Assembly: GCF_000379825.1 (NCBI RefSeq)
Contig: NZ_KB903833.1
Location: forward strand, 63,022-127,021
DNA length: 64,000 nt
DNA from: Longispora albida DSM 44784
GTDB lineage: Bacteria > Actinomycetota > Actinomycetes > Mycobacteriales > Micromonosporaceae
Direction: 5' to 3'
The position numbers were made by a program, and so were the translations under genes. Below, piece by piece: positions 44,964 through 54,314 of this stretch. The stretch's first letter is position 1; each line of letters begins with the position of its first letter. The notes under the pieces were generated by a model. The model saw only the letters and a program-made list of their open reading frames with translations. It ran no database searches and was not told the DNA's origin.

Positions 44964-45682
44964 TAGGGGCCCGACAGAGTGCTGGCAGGCTCGCACAGGG
45001 CGCACGGCGTGAACCCGAGCGCCTGGGCCTCCCCCACCGGCAGCGGCTCCGGCTCCCGGCCGTCGAGGTGGGCACAGTCCGCGAGGTGGTACCGGGGGCG
45101 GCCGTCGATCACCAGCACCTCGATCGTCATCCGGGACAGCCTGCCGAGCAGGGCCGGCGGCACGTCCTGGGCATCAGGCTCGTCGGACGGGTCGGCGTGG
45201 TGCGGCTCCCTGGCCGCAGGCACGACCGGCTGCGAGCTGAACGAGGTACCGCCGAGATGGCCGGCGGGGATGGCGGCCGGGATCTCCTCGGCCGGCGCTG
45301 TGCGGGACTCCGGCACAGCGTGCGCTGGGGTGCGCGTGAAGACGGGGCTGCCGAGCGGCGGAGTCGGATCGTCGTCGTCCGGCTCCTCGTCGTCCCCCTC
45401 GGGCTCGGCGCCGAGCAGGGGCGGGCTGACCGTACGGGCGGCGGCCAGGCGGTGTGCCTGGCTCACCTTGGCCTCGTACGCGTGTTCCGGCGAGTGTTCC
45501 GGAAGAGCGCGCCGCCGGGGGACCTGGCCGGCCGCGGCCTGCCGTGATCCGAGATAGATCAGGGCAGCCGCCGCCGCGCACACGGCGATCGCGCTGAACA
45601 GCAGCAGGTTGGACGCGAGAACGAGCCCGAACCCGACGAGCACGGCCGCGCCGATGGTGAGCAGTACACCTGCGATGATCAC
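44963..45682 (-). CDS. Membrane protein with C-terminal Cys/His cluster
   Basis: The 239-residue protein has two N-terminal helices (about 3-22 and 26-44), a long acidic and Pro-rich linker (about 60-185) and a C-terminal module with HLADCAHLDGRE and GFTPCALCEP. The spacing of H, C and CxxC resembles a small metal-binding (Ada-like) module. Similar unnamed proteins follow divIVA in Micromonosporaceae. Cytoplasmic location of the tail is inferred. Confidence 0.65.
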   Translation of the reverse strand: MIIAGVLLTIGAAVLVGFGLVLASNLLLFSAIAVCAAAAALIYLGSRQAAAGQVPRRRALPEHSPEHAYEAKVSQAHRLAAARTVSPPLLGAEPEGDDEEPDDDDPTPPLGSPVFTRTPAHAVPESRTAPAEEIPAAIPAGHLGGTSFSSQPVVPAAREPHHADPSDEPDAQDVPPALLGRLSRMTIEVLVIDGRPRYHLADCAHLDGREPEPLPVGEAQALGFTPCALCEPASTLSGP

Positions 45683-45715
45683 CGCTCACCCTCCCGCTGG
45701 CCGGGCCTGCCTCGG

Positions 45716-46516
45716 CTAGCGGCCGGAGCCGTCGAGCCCGTTACGCCCAGCGGTGTACCCGCCGGTCAGGCCCGCCGCGGCGAGCCCGCCACCGGTGGTG
45801 CCGTTGGCCCGGCCACCCTCGGCGCGAGCAAGCTCGTCCTCGAGGCCCTGGCCCTTGCCGGACAGGTCGCGCAGCTGGCTCTCCAGGTACGCCTTGAGGC
45901 GCGTACGGTACTCGCGCTCGAAGGCCTTCAGCTCCTCCAGGTGCTTCTGGAGGGCGTTGCGCTTGGTCTCCAGGCCGCCCATGGCCTCCTGGTGACGCTG
46001 GCGGGCGTCGCGCTCGAGCGCCTCGGCCTTGCCACGGGCGTCGCGGGTGACCTCGTCGGCCTTCGCACGGGCCTCGGCGAGGACCTTGTCCGCCTCACGG
46101 CGCGCGTCGGCGACGTGGTCGTCGGCGGTGCGCTGGGCCATCATCAGCACCCGGAGGGCCTGCTGCTCACCAGCGTCGCCACCACCGGCGCCGGCGGCGC
46201 CCATCTGCTCCAGCTCCTGCTGCATCGACCGGGCGGCCTGCTCGGCACTGGCCCGCTCGCGCTGGGCGTGCTCGAGCTGAGCCTTCATGTCGTTGAGCTC
46301 GGCGACGAGACGCGGGTCCGGCGCGCCACCACCGGCGGCCGGAGCCGGCCGACCGGAGGACTGGGCACGGAGGTCGGTGTTCTCCTCGATGAGGCGGGCG
46401 AGCTCGCGCTCCACCTCGTCGAGGAAGGCGTCAACCTCGTCCTCGTCGTACCCCCGCTTGCCGATCGGGGGTTTCTTGAACGCGACGTTGTGCACATCGG
46501 CCGGGGTCAGCGGCAT
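45716..46516 (-). CDS. divIVA: DivIVA/Wag31 polar growth protein
   Basis: DivIVA marks cell poles and directs apical wall synthesis in actinobacteria. The 266-residue protein starts at ATG 46516 ([23 protein letters not shown] 5 bases upstream). The N-terminal membrane-curvature domain has [17 protein letters not shown] (about 20-36). A long coiled coil (about 65-230) with many Ala/Glu/Arg follows, then a short Gly-rich tail. It lies in the standard place after sepF and yggT. Confidence 0.92.
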   Translation of the reverse strand: MPLTPADVHNVAFKKPPIGKRGYDEDEVDAFLDEVERELARLIEENTDLRAQSSGRPAPAAGGGAPDPRLVAELNDMKAQLEHAQRERASAEQAARSMQQELEQMGAAGAGGGDAGEQQALRVLMMAQRTADDHVADARREADKVLAEARAKADEVTRDARGKAEALERDARQRHQEAMGGLETKRNALQKHLEELKAFEREYRTRLKAYLESQLRDLSGKGQGLEDELARAEGGRANGTTGGGLAAAGLTGGYTAGRNGLDGSGR

Positions 46517-46565
46517 CGGAACTCCTCGGGTCAGTTGAGGCCGCGCGGTCACACGGTCTGAGAGG

Positions 46566-46868
46566 CTACGCCCCCCGGACCAGAGGCCCTACTACAAGAT
46601 GCAAGAGCACTAACACGATAACGAGCAGAGCTAGGAAGGCCAGGTCCACGCTCACCGTACCAATCCTCAGCGGTGGGATCACTCGCCTCAACGCCCGAAG
46701 GGGCGGTTCAGTGACGCTCCACACGCATTCCATCGCGGCGGCCGCCCCGCGTCCGGGGTGCCAGCGCCGCGCGAAGGCACGCACCCAATCTAGGACAAGC
46801 CTGGCCATGAGGAAGAGGAAAAAGCCGTAGATGAGCAGGTAGACGACCTGCATCAGGGTCGAGAACAC
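46566..46868 (-). CDS. YggT family membrane protein
   Basis: The 100-residue protein has two hydrophobic helices (about 5-28 and 73-95) with the YggT pattern [13 protein letters not shown] between them and [17 protein letters not shown]. Involved in membrane or osmotic functions in other bacteria; in actinobacteria it is part of the division cluster. It follows sepF by 17 bases. Confidence 0.88.
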   Translation of the reverse strand: MFSTLMQVVYLLIYGFFLFLMARLVLDWVRAFARRWHPGRGAAAAMECVWSVTEPPLRALRRVIPPLRIGTVSVDLAFLALLVIVLVLLHLVVGPLVRGA

Positions 46869-46885
46869 GAGTGGCGCGCCCCGCT

Positions 46886-47524
46886 TCAGCTCTGGTGGAA
46901 GAACCCGCCCTCAGCGATCTTCGCCTTGTCCTCAGCCGTGACTGTGACGTTGGCCGGTGAGAGCAGGAACACCCGGTTGGTGACGCGCTCGATCGTACCC
47001 CGGAGGCCGAAGGCCAGCCCTGCCGCGAAGTCGACAAGCCGCTTGGCGTCCGCTTCGTCCATCTCCGTGAGGTTCATGATCACGGGAGTACCGTCCCGGA
47101 ACCGCTCCCCGATCGTGCGTGCCTCGTTGTACGTCGTGGGGTGCAGCGTCATGATCCGGTAGCCGGACTCGTCGTCCTCTGCGACCACGGCGCGCTCCCT
47201 GAGCTGTACCTGCGGAGCGAGGGCGAGGTTGTCCTGGGTGAGAGTCGTGACGGTGCCCCGGCCGCCCTGGCCGCCGAGGGAGCGCAGGCTCGCCCGCTCA
47301 GCACGGGTCTCGGCCGCGGCGGCTGCCGCGCGCAACCGTGGCGCGTCGATCTCCGGCTCCTCGGCGGGCTCGGCGTCCTCGTACTCGTAGTCGTGACGCT
47401 CGTGGTCGCGGTCGCGGGAGTTCGGCCTGCGCTCGCTGTACCGGCTGTCGTCGTCGGTCTCGTAGCGCTCGTCGTCGTCCTCGATGAGGCCGAGCCAGAC
47501 GCCGGCCTTCCGCAGCGCACCCAT
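46886..47524 (-). CDS. sepF: Cell division protein SepF
   Basis: SepF anchors FtsZ to the membrane and replaces FtsA and ZipA in actinobacteria. The 212-residue protein (ATG 47524, behind GGGGGAG) has the N-terminal amphipathic helix [17 protein letters not shown], an acidic disordered linker (about 18-110) and the conserved C-terminal domain with [20 protein letters not shown]. No ftsA is present in the cluster, which fits. Confidence 0.93.
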   Translation of the reverse strand: MGALRKAGVWLGLIEDDDERYETDDDSRYSERRPNSRDRDHERHDYEYEDAEPAEEPEIDAPRLRAAAAAAETRAERASLRSLGGQGGRGTVTTLTQDNLALAPQVQLRERAVVAEDDESGYRIMTLHPTTYNEARTIGERFRDGTPVIMNLTEMDEADAKRLVDFAAGLAFGLRGTIERVTNRVFLLSPANVTVTAEDKAKIAEGGFFHQS

Positions 47525-47599
47525 AGCGTCTCCCCCTTCGCTTACGGCCCCCGCTGGTCCCGAGAGCACCAAATCACACCGATGTGATTCGATGCTCAC

Positions 47600-48364
47600 T
47601 CAGGCTAACCCAGCGGATGGCCGGCTTCCGAGCAATAAGCTGCCAACACGCACGTGTGTCGCGCCGTACGCGATGGCCTCGGCAAGATCGCCGCTCATCC
47701 CCGCCGAGAGCAGGGTCGCTGTCGGATATCTGACACGAAACGCCGAGGCGGCCTCAGCCAGGACGGCGAAGGCCCGCTCGGGCTCCCAGTCCAGCGGGGC
47801 CACGGCCATCAGGCCCCGGAGGTTCAGCTCCGGCCGGGCGGCGACGGCGGCGCCCAGGGCTTCGAGGTCCGGGATCGCGACCCCGCCCCTGGCCGGGTCG
47901 CCGTCGATGCTCACCTGGAGCAGCACGTCGAGTGGCCGGTCAGGGCGCTTCTGCTGCACAGCGCCGGCCAGGGCTGTCACCAGCGGCTCACGGTCCACCG
48001 AGTGGACGCAGCTGGCGTACTCCACAACGGACTTCGCCTTGTTCCGCTGGAGCTGCCCGATGAAGTGCCAGCGCGGGCCGGCCCCGCCGAGCACATCGGA
48101 CACGTGCGCGGCCTTGGGAGCGGCCTCGGCGTCCTTGTTCTCGCCGACGTCGGCCACGCCCAGGGCCGCGAGGTGCAGGACGTCGCTGGCCGGGTACGTC
48201 TTGGTGACCGCGACCAGTGTGACCTCGTCCGGCTCGCGGGACGCTGCCTTGCAGGCGTCGGCGACCAGCTCACGAACCCGGCCAAGCGCGTCGCTCAGTG
48301 CAGCGCGCCTGGCCGGGTCGTGAACGGATGCCTCGTTGCCGGTACCAGAAAGATCTTTGTGCAT
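47600..48364 (-). CDS. YggS-family PLP homeostasis protein
   Basis: The 254-residue alanine-racemase-fold protein binds PLP through the lysine in VAVTKTYPASDV (near 54) and controls PLP balance; it has no known enzyme activity. WHFIGQLQRNKAK and LSAGMSGDLAEAI are family motifs. It begins only 8 bases after the ftsZ stop codon; the pgeF gene normally found between them is missing. Confidence 0.92.
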   Translation of the reverse strand: MHKDLSGTGNEASVHDPARRAALSDALGRVRELVADACKAASREPDEVTLVAVTKTYPASDVLHLAALGVADVGENKDAEAAPKAAHVSDVLGGAGPRWHFIGQLQRNKAKSVVEYASCVHSVDREPLVTALAGAVQQKRPDRPLDVLLQVSIDGDPARGGVAIPDLEALGAAVAARPELNLRGLMAVAPLDWEPERAFAVLAEAASAFRVRYPTATLLSAGMSGDLAEAIAYGATHVRVGSLLLGSRPSAGLA

Positions 48365-48372
48365 TGAAGGGG

Positions 48373-49488
48373 TTATGCGCCGTTCTTGAGGAAGTCGGGG
48401 ACGTCCACGTCATCGAACAGCACCCGGCGCGGGGCCGGCGTCGGGGTCACCGGGGTGACCGGGCGCGGCGCCGACTGCTGCGGCGGGGCCGCCTGCTCCA
48501 CCGGGACCTTGCGGACAGCCTCGGCCGGCTTGTAGGCGGGGCTGCCGCCGTCGAAGCCCGCGGCGATCACGGTGATCCGGACCTCGTCGCCCAGCGCGTC
48601 GTCGATGACCGCGCCGAAGATGATGTTCGCGTCGGGGTGCGCCGCGTCGGTGACGAGCTGCGCCGCGTCGTTTATCTCGAACAGGCCCAGGTCGGAACCG
48701 CCCGCGATGGACAGCAGCACGCCACGCGCGCCGTCCATGCTCTGCTCCAGCAGCGGGCTGGAGATCGCGTGCTGGGCCGCCTCGATCGCCCGGGAGTCGC
48801 CACGAGCCGAGCCGATGCCCATCAGGGCACTGCCCGCGCCGCTCATGACGCTCTTCACGTCGGCGAAGTCGAGGTTGATCAGGCCCGGCGTGGTGATCAG
48901 GTCCGTGATGCCCTGGACACCGGACAGCAGGACCTGGTCGGCCTGCCGGAAGGCGTCCATCATGGACATCGAGCGGTCGCCCAGGGCGAGCAGCCGGTCG
49001 TTCGGAATGACGATCAGGGTGTCGCACTCGTTGCGCAGATCGTCTATTCCCGACTCGGCCTGCACCTGGCGGCGCTTGCCCTCGAACGAGAACGGCCTGG
49101 TCACGACGCCGATGGTCAGCGCGCCGAGCTTGCGGGCGATGCTCGCGACGACCGGCGCGCCGCCGGTGCCCGTGCCGCCGCCCTCGCCGCAGGTCACGAA
49201 GACCATGTCGGCGCCCTTGAGGACTTCTTCGATCTCGTCGCGGTGATCCTCCGCGGCCTTCTTGCCGACATCAGGATTCGCGCCAGCCCCAAGGCCCCGG
49301 GTCAGCTCGCGGCCGACGTCGAGCTTGACGTCGGCGTCGCTCATCAGCAGTGCCTGAGCGTCGGTGTTGATCGCGATGAACTCGACGCCCTTGAGGCCGA
49401 CTTCGATCATCCGGTTGACGGCGTTGACGCCGCCCCCGCCGATCCCGACAACCTTGATGACCGCGAGGTAGTTGTGCGGAGTCGTCAT
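48373..49488 (-). CDS. ftsZ: Cell division protein FtsZ
   Basis: This tubulin-like GTPase forms the Z ring. The 371-residue protein has [13 protein letters not shown] (about 16-28), the tubulin signature [12 protein letters not shown] near 101-112 and the T7 region [11 protein letters not shown]. After the core (about 310) comes a short Pro-rich linker and the conserved C-terminal peptide [10 protein letters not shown] that binds SepF. It is transcribed from a promoter in the 187-base gap to ftsQ. Confidence 0.97.
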   Translation of the reverse strand: MTTPHNYLAVIKVVGIGGGGVNAVNRMIEVGLKGVEFIAINTDAQALLMSDADVKLDVGRELTRGLGAGANPDVGKKAAEDHRDEIEEVLKGADMVFVTCGEGGGTGTGGAPVVASIARKLGALTIGVVTRPFSFEGKRRQVQAESGIDDLRNECDTLIVIPNDRLLALGDRSMSMMDAFRQADQVLLSGVQGITDLITTPGLINLDFADVKSVMSGAGSALMGIGSARGDSRAIEAAQHAISSPLLEQSMDGARGVLLSIAGGSDLGLFEINDAAQLVTDAAHPDANIIFGAVIDDALGDEVRITVIAAGFDGGSPAYKPAEAVRKVPVEQAAPPQQSAPRPVTPVTPTPAPRRVLFDDVDVPDFLKNGA

Positions 49489-49550
49489 CGGCCTGCCTCC
49501 CCCTTCGTGTTGATCTGCTGGATGAGCAGCGCGGAGGGCAGAACTCTAAC

Positions 49551-49579
49551 CCTCTACTAGAGACTTACGGTTATGTCAA
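49551..49579 (-). promoter_or_regulatory. ftsZ promoter candidate
   Basis: On the minus strand a perfect -35 TTGACA (49574-49579) is followed 17 bases later by TAGAGG (49551-49556). A better -10 hexamer, TAGAGT, lies further downstream (49543-49548) but is 25 bases from the -35. Either could start ftsZ mRNA about 55 bases upstream of the ATG. A dedicated ftsZ promoter between ftsQ and ftsZ is usual in actinobacteria. Confidence 0.6.
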
Positions 49580-49675
49580 CTTCACGTTCTGGCCCGGAAC
49601 GTATTCCCCATCGTGCCGCAAACCAAAGACATTCTGCGGCGTGTCGCGGATCTTGTTCTTGACAATTACGGGCGA

Positions 49676-50431
49676 TCATCGGGTCACGGGAAAATCAGGC
49701 GCACTGACATCGATGGTCTTACCCGGTTTGCCGAGAAGTACCGTAGCGGCCGTCGCCTTCTTCTCATTGGACTCCGCATCGCCCCAGATCACTTTACGGC
49801 CACCTTTGAGTCCAAGCTGGATTCTTGTCACTGATTCGGCTTCGAGGACGTCGAGCTGGGCTTTCAGCTCCGGGGTCAGCGCGGCGAGTACCCGCAGAGC
49901 CGCCTTTGTGGACGGGTCGGCCCGGGCGGGGTTCGCCAGCTTCAGCAACGGCAGGCCCTCGGGACGGGCCGGGGTGATCTGGAACAGAACGCCTTCGTGA
50001 TCGAGCACCGCGAAAGCGCTCGGCTGCTGCACCACCGCCGTGCCCTGGCGCTCTGTGACTGTCACCACCACGGTGCTCGGCCACGATCGCGACACGTCCA
50101 CCCTGGCCACCGGGGCCAGTGTGCCCACCCGCTTCCCGATGCCGTCGGTGTCGATCCGCGCCAAGGGTGTACCCAGCGGCACCCGCGCCGCGCCCCGGAC
50201 CTGCTCCTTGCTCAGGATCCTGGCCCCCACCACCTCGACCTCGGAGACGGACAGCAGCGGGCTGCCGTACACCCCCCAGGCCAGCAGAGCGAGGACGGCC
50301 AGCACCCCGGCGGCGACCAGCCACGGCTTGGCGGTGTTGATCCGCCGCTGCCGCGCCCGGGCCGCGAACCGGCGCACAGAGGACGGCAGCGCCTCCCGCC
50401 TGGCCCTGACCAGCTGCCAGCGCCGGGCCAC
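49676..50431 (-). CDS. ftsQ: Cell division protein FtsQ
   Basis: FtsQ bridges early and late divisome proteins. The 251-residue protein has a basic cytoplasmic N-terminus (about 1-37), one membrane helix (about 38-58), a POTRA domain (SVSEVEVVGARILS and following, about 65-130) and the FtsQ beta domain. GTG 50431 lies 3 bases after the murC stop codon. Confidence 0.92.
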   Translation of the reverse strand: MARRWQLVRARREALPSSVRRFAARARQRRINTAKPWLVAAGVLAVLALLAWGVYGSPLLSVSEVEVVGARILSKEQVRGAARVPLGTPLARIDTDGIGKRVGTLAPVARVDVSRSWPSTVVVTVTERQGTAVVQQPSAFAVLDHEGVLFQITPARPEGLPLLKLANPARADPSTKAALRVLAALTPELKAQLDVLEAESVTRIQLGLKGGRKVIWGDAESNEKKATAATVLLGKPGKTIDVSAPDFPVTR

Positions 50432-50434
50432 GCC

Positions 50435-51877
50435 CTAGTCGCTCTTCTCTTCGGCCGCGGCCGACTCGGCCAGGGCAGTCAGGAGTTCGTCGCCCATCAG
50501 GGCGATCGGCGGGGCGCCCATCGTGACCACGACGTCGCCCTCACGGGCCCGGAGCGCTACCTCGGCTGGCACGTCCTGCCAGGACGGGACGAAGACCTTG
50601 TCGGCGGCGGGGAGCCCGACCGCGTGGGTGAGGGACGCGCCGCCCTCGCCCGGCTCGCGTACCTCGCCCGGGCCGAACACCTCCATCACGATCGCCTGGT
50701 CGGCGAGCGCGAGGGCTGCGGCGATCTCGGTCTCGAAGTCACGCGTCCGGTACACCCGGTAGGGCTGGAAGACGACGATCAGGCGGCCGTCGCCGGCGAC
50801 CCCGCGCAGCGTGCGGATCGCGGCGTCCATCGAGGTCGGGTGGTAGGCGTACTCGTCGTACACCCGGACGCCGGCCGCGATGCCCTTCAGCTCGAAGCGG
50901 CGGCGGACACCGGGGAAGCCGGCCAGGGCCTCCACGACGCACTCCTCCGGCAGGCCGAGCCGGAGCGCGGTGAGGACACCGGCCGCCGAGTTGAGAGCCA
51001 TGTGGTGGCCGGGAGTCGGCACGCTGATCTCGCCGAGCGGGCGGCCGTCCAGCCACGCGAAGTAGCGGACACCGGAACTGCCCGACGCGATCTCGGCGAT
51101 CCGCAGGTGGGCGTCCTCGGCGAGGCCGTACGTGTAGACCGTCCGGCCCTCGGCGACGAGCCGGCCAGCCAGCTCCCGGCAGCGCGAGTCGTCGGCGCAC
51201 GTCACCACGAAACCGTCCGGCGTCGTGCACCGGGCGAAGTCCATGAAGCCCTCGGTCAGGCCGTCGAGGTCGCCGTACGTGTTGAGATGGTCGGCGTCCA
51301 CATTGGTGATGATCGAGACGAACGGGCGGTAGCGGAGGAAGGAGCGGTCGCTCTCGTCGGCCTCCGCGACGAAGTACTGCCCCGAGCCGTGGTGGCCGTT
51401 CGAACCGGTCTCCGAGGACTCGCCGCCGATGAAGAACGACGGGTCCTGGCCGCAGTGCTGGAGGACCAGCGTCGACATGGAGGTCGTGGTGGTCTTGCCG
51501 TGCGTGCCGGCCACGGCGATCGTCCGCCGGCCCGTCATCGCGGCAGCCAGGGCCTCGGAACGGTGCAGCAGGCGCAGGCCACGGCGGCGCGCCTCGACCA
51601 TCTCCAGGTGATCGTCCGGGATGGCCGTCGAGTAGACGACCGTGTCGACGTCGTCGAGGTTCTCCGGGACGTGGCTCATGTGGATCGTGCCGCCGAGGGC
51701 GCGGAGCCCGGCCAGCGACGGCCACTCGCGCAGCTCGCTGCCGGAGGTCGGGACGCCCCGGGTGAGCAGCAGGCGGGCCAGGCCGCTCATGCCGACGCCG
51801 CCGACCCCGATCAGGTGCACCCGGCCGAGATCCTCGGCGGTCACGCCGTCGTCGATCAGCGAATGCATCTCCTTCAT
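50435..51877 (-). CDS. murC: UDP-N-acetylmuramate-L-alanine ligase
   Basis: MurC adds L-Ala to UDP-MurNAc, the first peptide step of peptidoglycan precursor synthesis. The 480-residue protein has the N-terminal RVHLIGVGGVGMSGLA, the ATP loop AGTHGKTTTTSM near 120-132 and the C-terminal domain with YDEYAYHPT. ATG 51877 overlaps the murG stop codon as ATGA; the open frame upstream of it is a shadow of murG. All three Mur ligase domains are present, in contrast to the murD-like gene. Confidence 0.95.
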   Translation of the reverse strand: MKEMHSLIDDGVTAEDLGRVHLIGVGGVGMSGLARLLLTRGVPTSGSELREWPSLAGLRALGGTIHMSHVPENLDDVDTVVYSTAIPDDHLEMVEARRRGLRLLHRSEALAAAMTGRRTIAVAGTHGKTTTTSMSTLVLQHCGQDPSFFIGGESSETGSNGHHGSGQYFVAEADESDRSFLRYRPFVSIITNVDADHLNTYGDLDGLTEGFMDFARCTTPDGFVVTCADDSRCRELAGRLVAEGRTVYTYGLAEDAHLRIAEIASGSSGVRYFAWLDGRPLGEISVPTPGHHMALNSAAGVLTALRLGLPEECVVEALAGFPGVRRRFELKGIAAGVRVYDEYAYHPTSMDAAIRTLRGVAGDGRLIVVFQPYRVYRTRDFETEIAAALALADQAIVMEVFGPGEVREPGEGGASLTHAVGLPAADKVFVPSWQDVPAEVALRAREGDVVVTMGAPPIALMGDELLTALAESAAAEEKSD

Positions 51878-52971
51878 CGCGCCGCCACCTCCAGCACGTA
51901 GTTGCGCAGCTGCTCGTCGCCGTCGCGCCTGCCGTACCCGGAAGCCGCCTGCCCCATCGCCACCAGCCGGTGCGGGTCGGACAGCAGCGGGATGATGTTC
52001 CGGGCCACCCAGTCGGGCGTGCACTCGGCGTTGTCGACGATCAGGCCACCGCCGGCCTCCACGACCGGGAGGGCGTTCCGGCGCTGCTCGCCGTTGCCGT
52101 AGGGCAGGGGTACGTAGATGGCTGGCAGGCCGACAGTGGTCACCTCGGCGACCGTCAGTGCCCCGCCACGGCAGAGCACCATGTCCGCGGCCGCGTAACC
52201 CAGTTCCATCTCTTTGAGGAAGTCCACAGTGACGTACGGTGCCGCCAGGCCGGTGGGGATCTCCAGCGGCTCCTCCTGGCGGGCGCCAATGATGTGGAGG
52301 ATCTGGAAGCCGGCGTTGGTGATGGCCCGGGCGGCACCCGCGACGGCCAGGTTGATCTGGCGGGCGCCCTGCGAGGCACCGAAGACGAACAGCGTCGGGC
52401 GGTCCGGGTCCAGGCCGAAGTAGCGGCGGGCCTCCGCGCGGCGGGCCTGGCGGTCCAGGGTCGCGATGGACCTGCGCAGCGGCACGCCGACCACCCGGCC
52501 GCCCAGCTCGGGCAGCGCCGCGGCCTGGCCGGGGAAGCCGAGGGCCAGGTGGCCGCCGACCTTCATGCCCAGCTTGTTCGCGACACCCGGGGGCACGTTG
52601 ACCTCGTGGATGACGACGGGGGTCTTGCGGCGCCACGCGGCGAGGTACGCGGGGACGGCGACGTAGCCGCCGAAGCCGACCACGGCCTCAGCCTTCACCT
52701 CGTCGAAGATCGCCTTGGTGGCCTGCATCGCCCGCCACATCCGCGGCGGGGTCTTCACCAGGTCCAGGTTGACCGAGCGGGGCAGCTGGTAAGCCGGCAC
52801 CGTCCGCAGGTCGTAACCCGCGGCCGGGATCAGCTCGTTCTCCAGGCCCTTCGGCGTGCCGAGGCAGGTGATCCTGATCCCCGGGTCATGCCGCCGCAGG
52901 CAGTCAGCGAACGCGAGCAACGGATAGATGTGCCCGCCCGTGCCACCACCAGCGAGAACCACTGACCTCAT
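51874..52971 (-). CDS. murG: Lipid II synthase (UDP-GlcNAc transferase) MurG
   Basis: MurG adds GlcNAc to lipid I on the inner membrane face. The 365-residue GT28 enzyme has VLAGGGTGGHIYP (about 5-17), VGFGGYVAVPAY near 95 and the donor-binding GALTVAEVTTVGLPAIYVPLP near 265-285. It overlaps ftsW by 4 bases. Confidence 0.95.
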   Translation of the reverse strand: MRSVVLAGGGTGGHIYPLLAFADCLRRHDPGIRITCLGTPKGLENELIPAAGYDLRTVPAYQLPRSVNLDLVKTPPRMWRAMQATKAIFDEVKAEAVVGFGGYVAVPAYLAAWRRKTPVVIHEVNVPPGVANKLGMKVGGHLALGFPGQAAALPELGGRVVGVPLRRSIATLDRQARRAEARRYFGLDPDRPTLFVFGASQGARQINLAVAGAARAITNAGFQILHIIGARQEEPLEIPTGLAAPYVTVDFLKEMELGYAAADMVLCRGGALTVAEVTTVGLPAIYVPLPYGNGEQRRNALPVVEAGGGLIVDNAECTPDWVARNIIPLLSDPHRLVAMGQAASGYGRRDGDEQLRNYVLEVAAR

Positions 52972-54284
52972 GACCGACCCTTCGAAGATGTACCGCTGCG
53001 CTGCCTGGGCGCCGCCCGGTCCGCGCCGTTACCGGGCAACGGGGGCAGCGGAGCCCAGAGTAGTCGTCCCCACTTCCCGGGCGGCCGGGCGTGCAGGGCA
53101 GCCGCAGCCTCGGGCTCGGCCCTGGCGAAGGAGGCGAGCATCCCGACCGCCGCCAGCGAGACCACCAGGGAACTCCCGCCAGCCGAGATGAACGGCAGGG
53201 TGACCCCGGTGATCGGGACCAGGCCGATCACCACGCACATGTTCAGGATGGCCTGCCCGGCCAGCCAGATCGTCGCCGACCCCGCGGCGAGCCGCCGGAA
53301 CGGGTCGGCCACCCGGCGGGCGATCCGCAGGCCGGCGTAGGCGAGCACGCCGAACAGCGCCAGCACGACCGCGCAGCCGACGACGCCCAGCTCCTCGGCG
53401 ATCACGGCGTAGATGAAGTCGTTGGCCTCCTCCGGCAGGTACCCCCACTTGAGGCTGCTCGCGCCGAGGCCCACGCCGAACCAGCCGCCGCGGCCGATCG
53501 CGTAGTAGGACTGCATGGCCTGTAGGCCGGTCTCCGTCGGGTCCAGCTCTGGGTGCCAGAAGGACTTGAGCCGGGCCTCGCGGTAGTCGGAGGGGATCAG
53601 CCAGATGAGGGCGAGGATCGCGGCCGTGCACGTCGCGAGCAGCAGGCCCAGGATGCGCAGCCGGACACCGCCGATCCACAGCAGGGCTCCGAACGTGGCG
53701 AGCATGCACAGCATCGTGCCGAGGTCGTGGTACCCGACGAGGCCCAGCAGGAGGCCTGCCACCGGGAACAGCGGGGCCGCCAGCTCCTTCGGCTGGTCGA
53801 GCACGTCACGCTTGCGTACGAGCAGCTCGGCGGCCCACAGCACCAGCGCCAGCTTCGCGAACTCCGCCGGCTGGACCTGCATCGATCCGATGTGGAGCCA
53901 GATGCCCTGCGCGTCGACCTGGATCCCGCCGAACGACAGCTTGCCCCCCATCAGCCCGCCGACGAACATGAACGCCTGCACGCAGATGGCGACGATGACG
54001 AGTGGCGTGCCGAGCGCCCGGTACGTGCGGACGGGCAGCCGCTGGAACAGCCAGAAGCCGATCAGGCCGAGGACGGCCCAGGTGGCCTGCTTGGTGACCA
54101 CGGCGAACGCGTTGCCCGACTTGACGTACGCCGTGACGCTGGTCGCCGAGAAGACCATCACGAGCCCGATCGCGACCAGCAGGCCGACGCTGGCGAGCAG
54201 CAGGTAGTACGACGCCAGCGGGCGGGCGAGCAGGCCGCGCCACGCGGCGAGGGGCGTGGCCGGGCGGGCGGAAGCAGTCGTCAC
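52968..54284 (-). CDS. ftsW: FtsW septal glycan polymerase
   Basis: This SEDS-family lipid II polymerase acts with FtsI. The 438-residue protein has ten membrane helices. Conserved parts include MQVQPAEFAKLALVLWAA, GYHDLGTMLCM and TGVTLPFISAGGSSL. The C-terminal 50 residues are basic and Pro-rich. GTG 54284 has GAGAGGTGATCC directly upstream. It follows the murD-like gene by 30 bases, in the usual position. Confidence 0.94.
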   Translation of the reverse strand: MTTASARPATPLAAWRGLLARPLASYYLLLASVGLLVAIGLVMVFSATSVTAYVKSGNAFAVVTKQATWAVLGLIGFWLFQRLPVRTYRALGTPLVIVAICVQAFMFVGGLMGGKLSFGGIQVDAQGIWLHIGSMQVQPAEFAKLALVLWAAELLVRKRDVLDQPKELAAPLFPVAGLLLGLVGYHDLGTMLCMLATFGALLWIGGVRLRILGLLLATCTAAILALIWLIPSDYREARLKSFWHPELDPTETGLQAMQSYYAIGRGGWFGVGLGASSLKWGYLPEEANDFIYAVIAEELGVVGCAVVLALFGVLAYAGLRIARRVADPFRRLAAGSATIWLAGQAILNMCVVIGLVPITGVTLPFISAGGSSLVVSLAAVGMLASFARAEPEAAAALHARPPGKWGRLLWAPLPPLPGNGADRAAPRQRSGTSSKGRS

Positions 54285-54314
54285 GGATCACCTCTCACGC
54301 TGTCTGTGGCACCG

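Noticed and set aside
50435-52636. 733-codon frame suggesting a MurG-MurC fusion
   Set aside because: The upstream part is an out-of-frame shadow of murG. MurC starts at ATG 51877, overlapping the murG stop codon.
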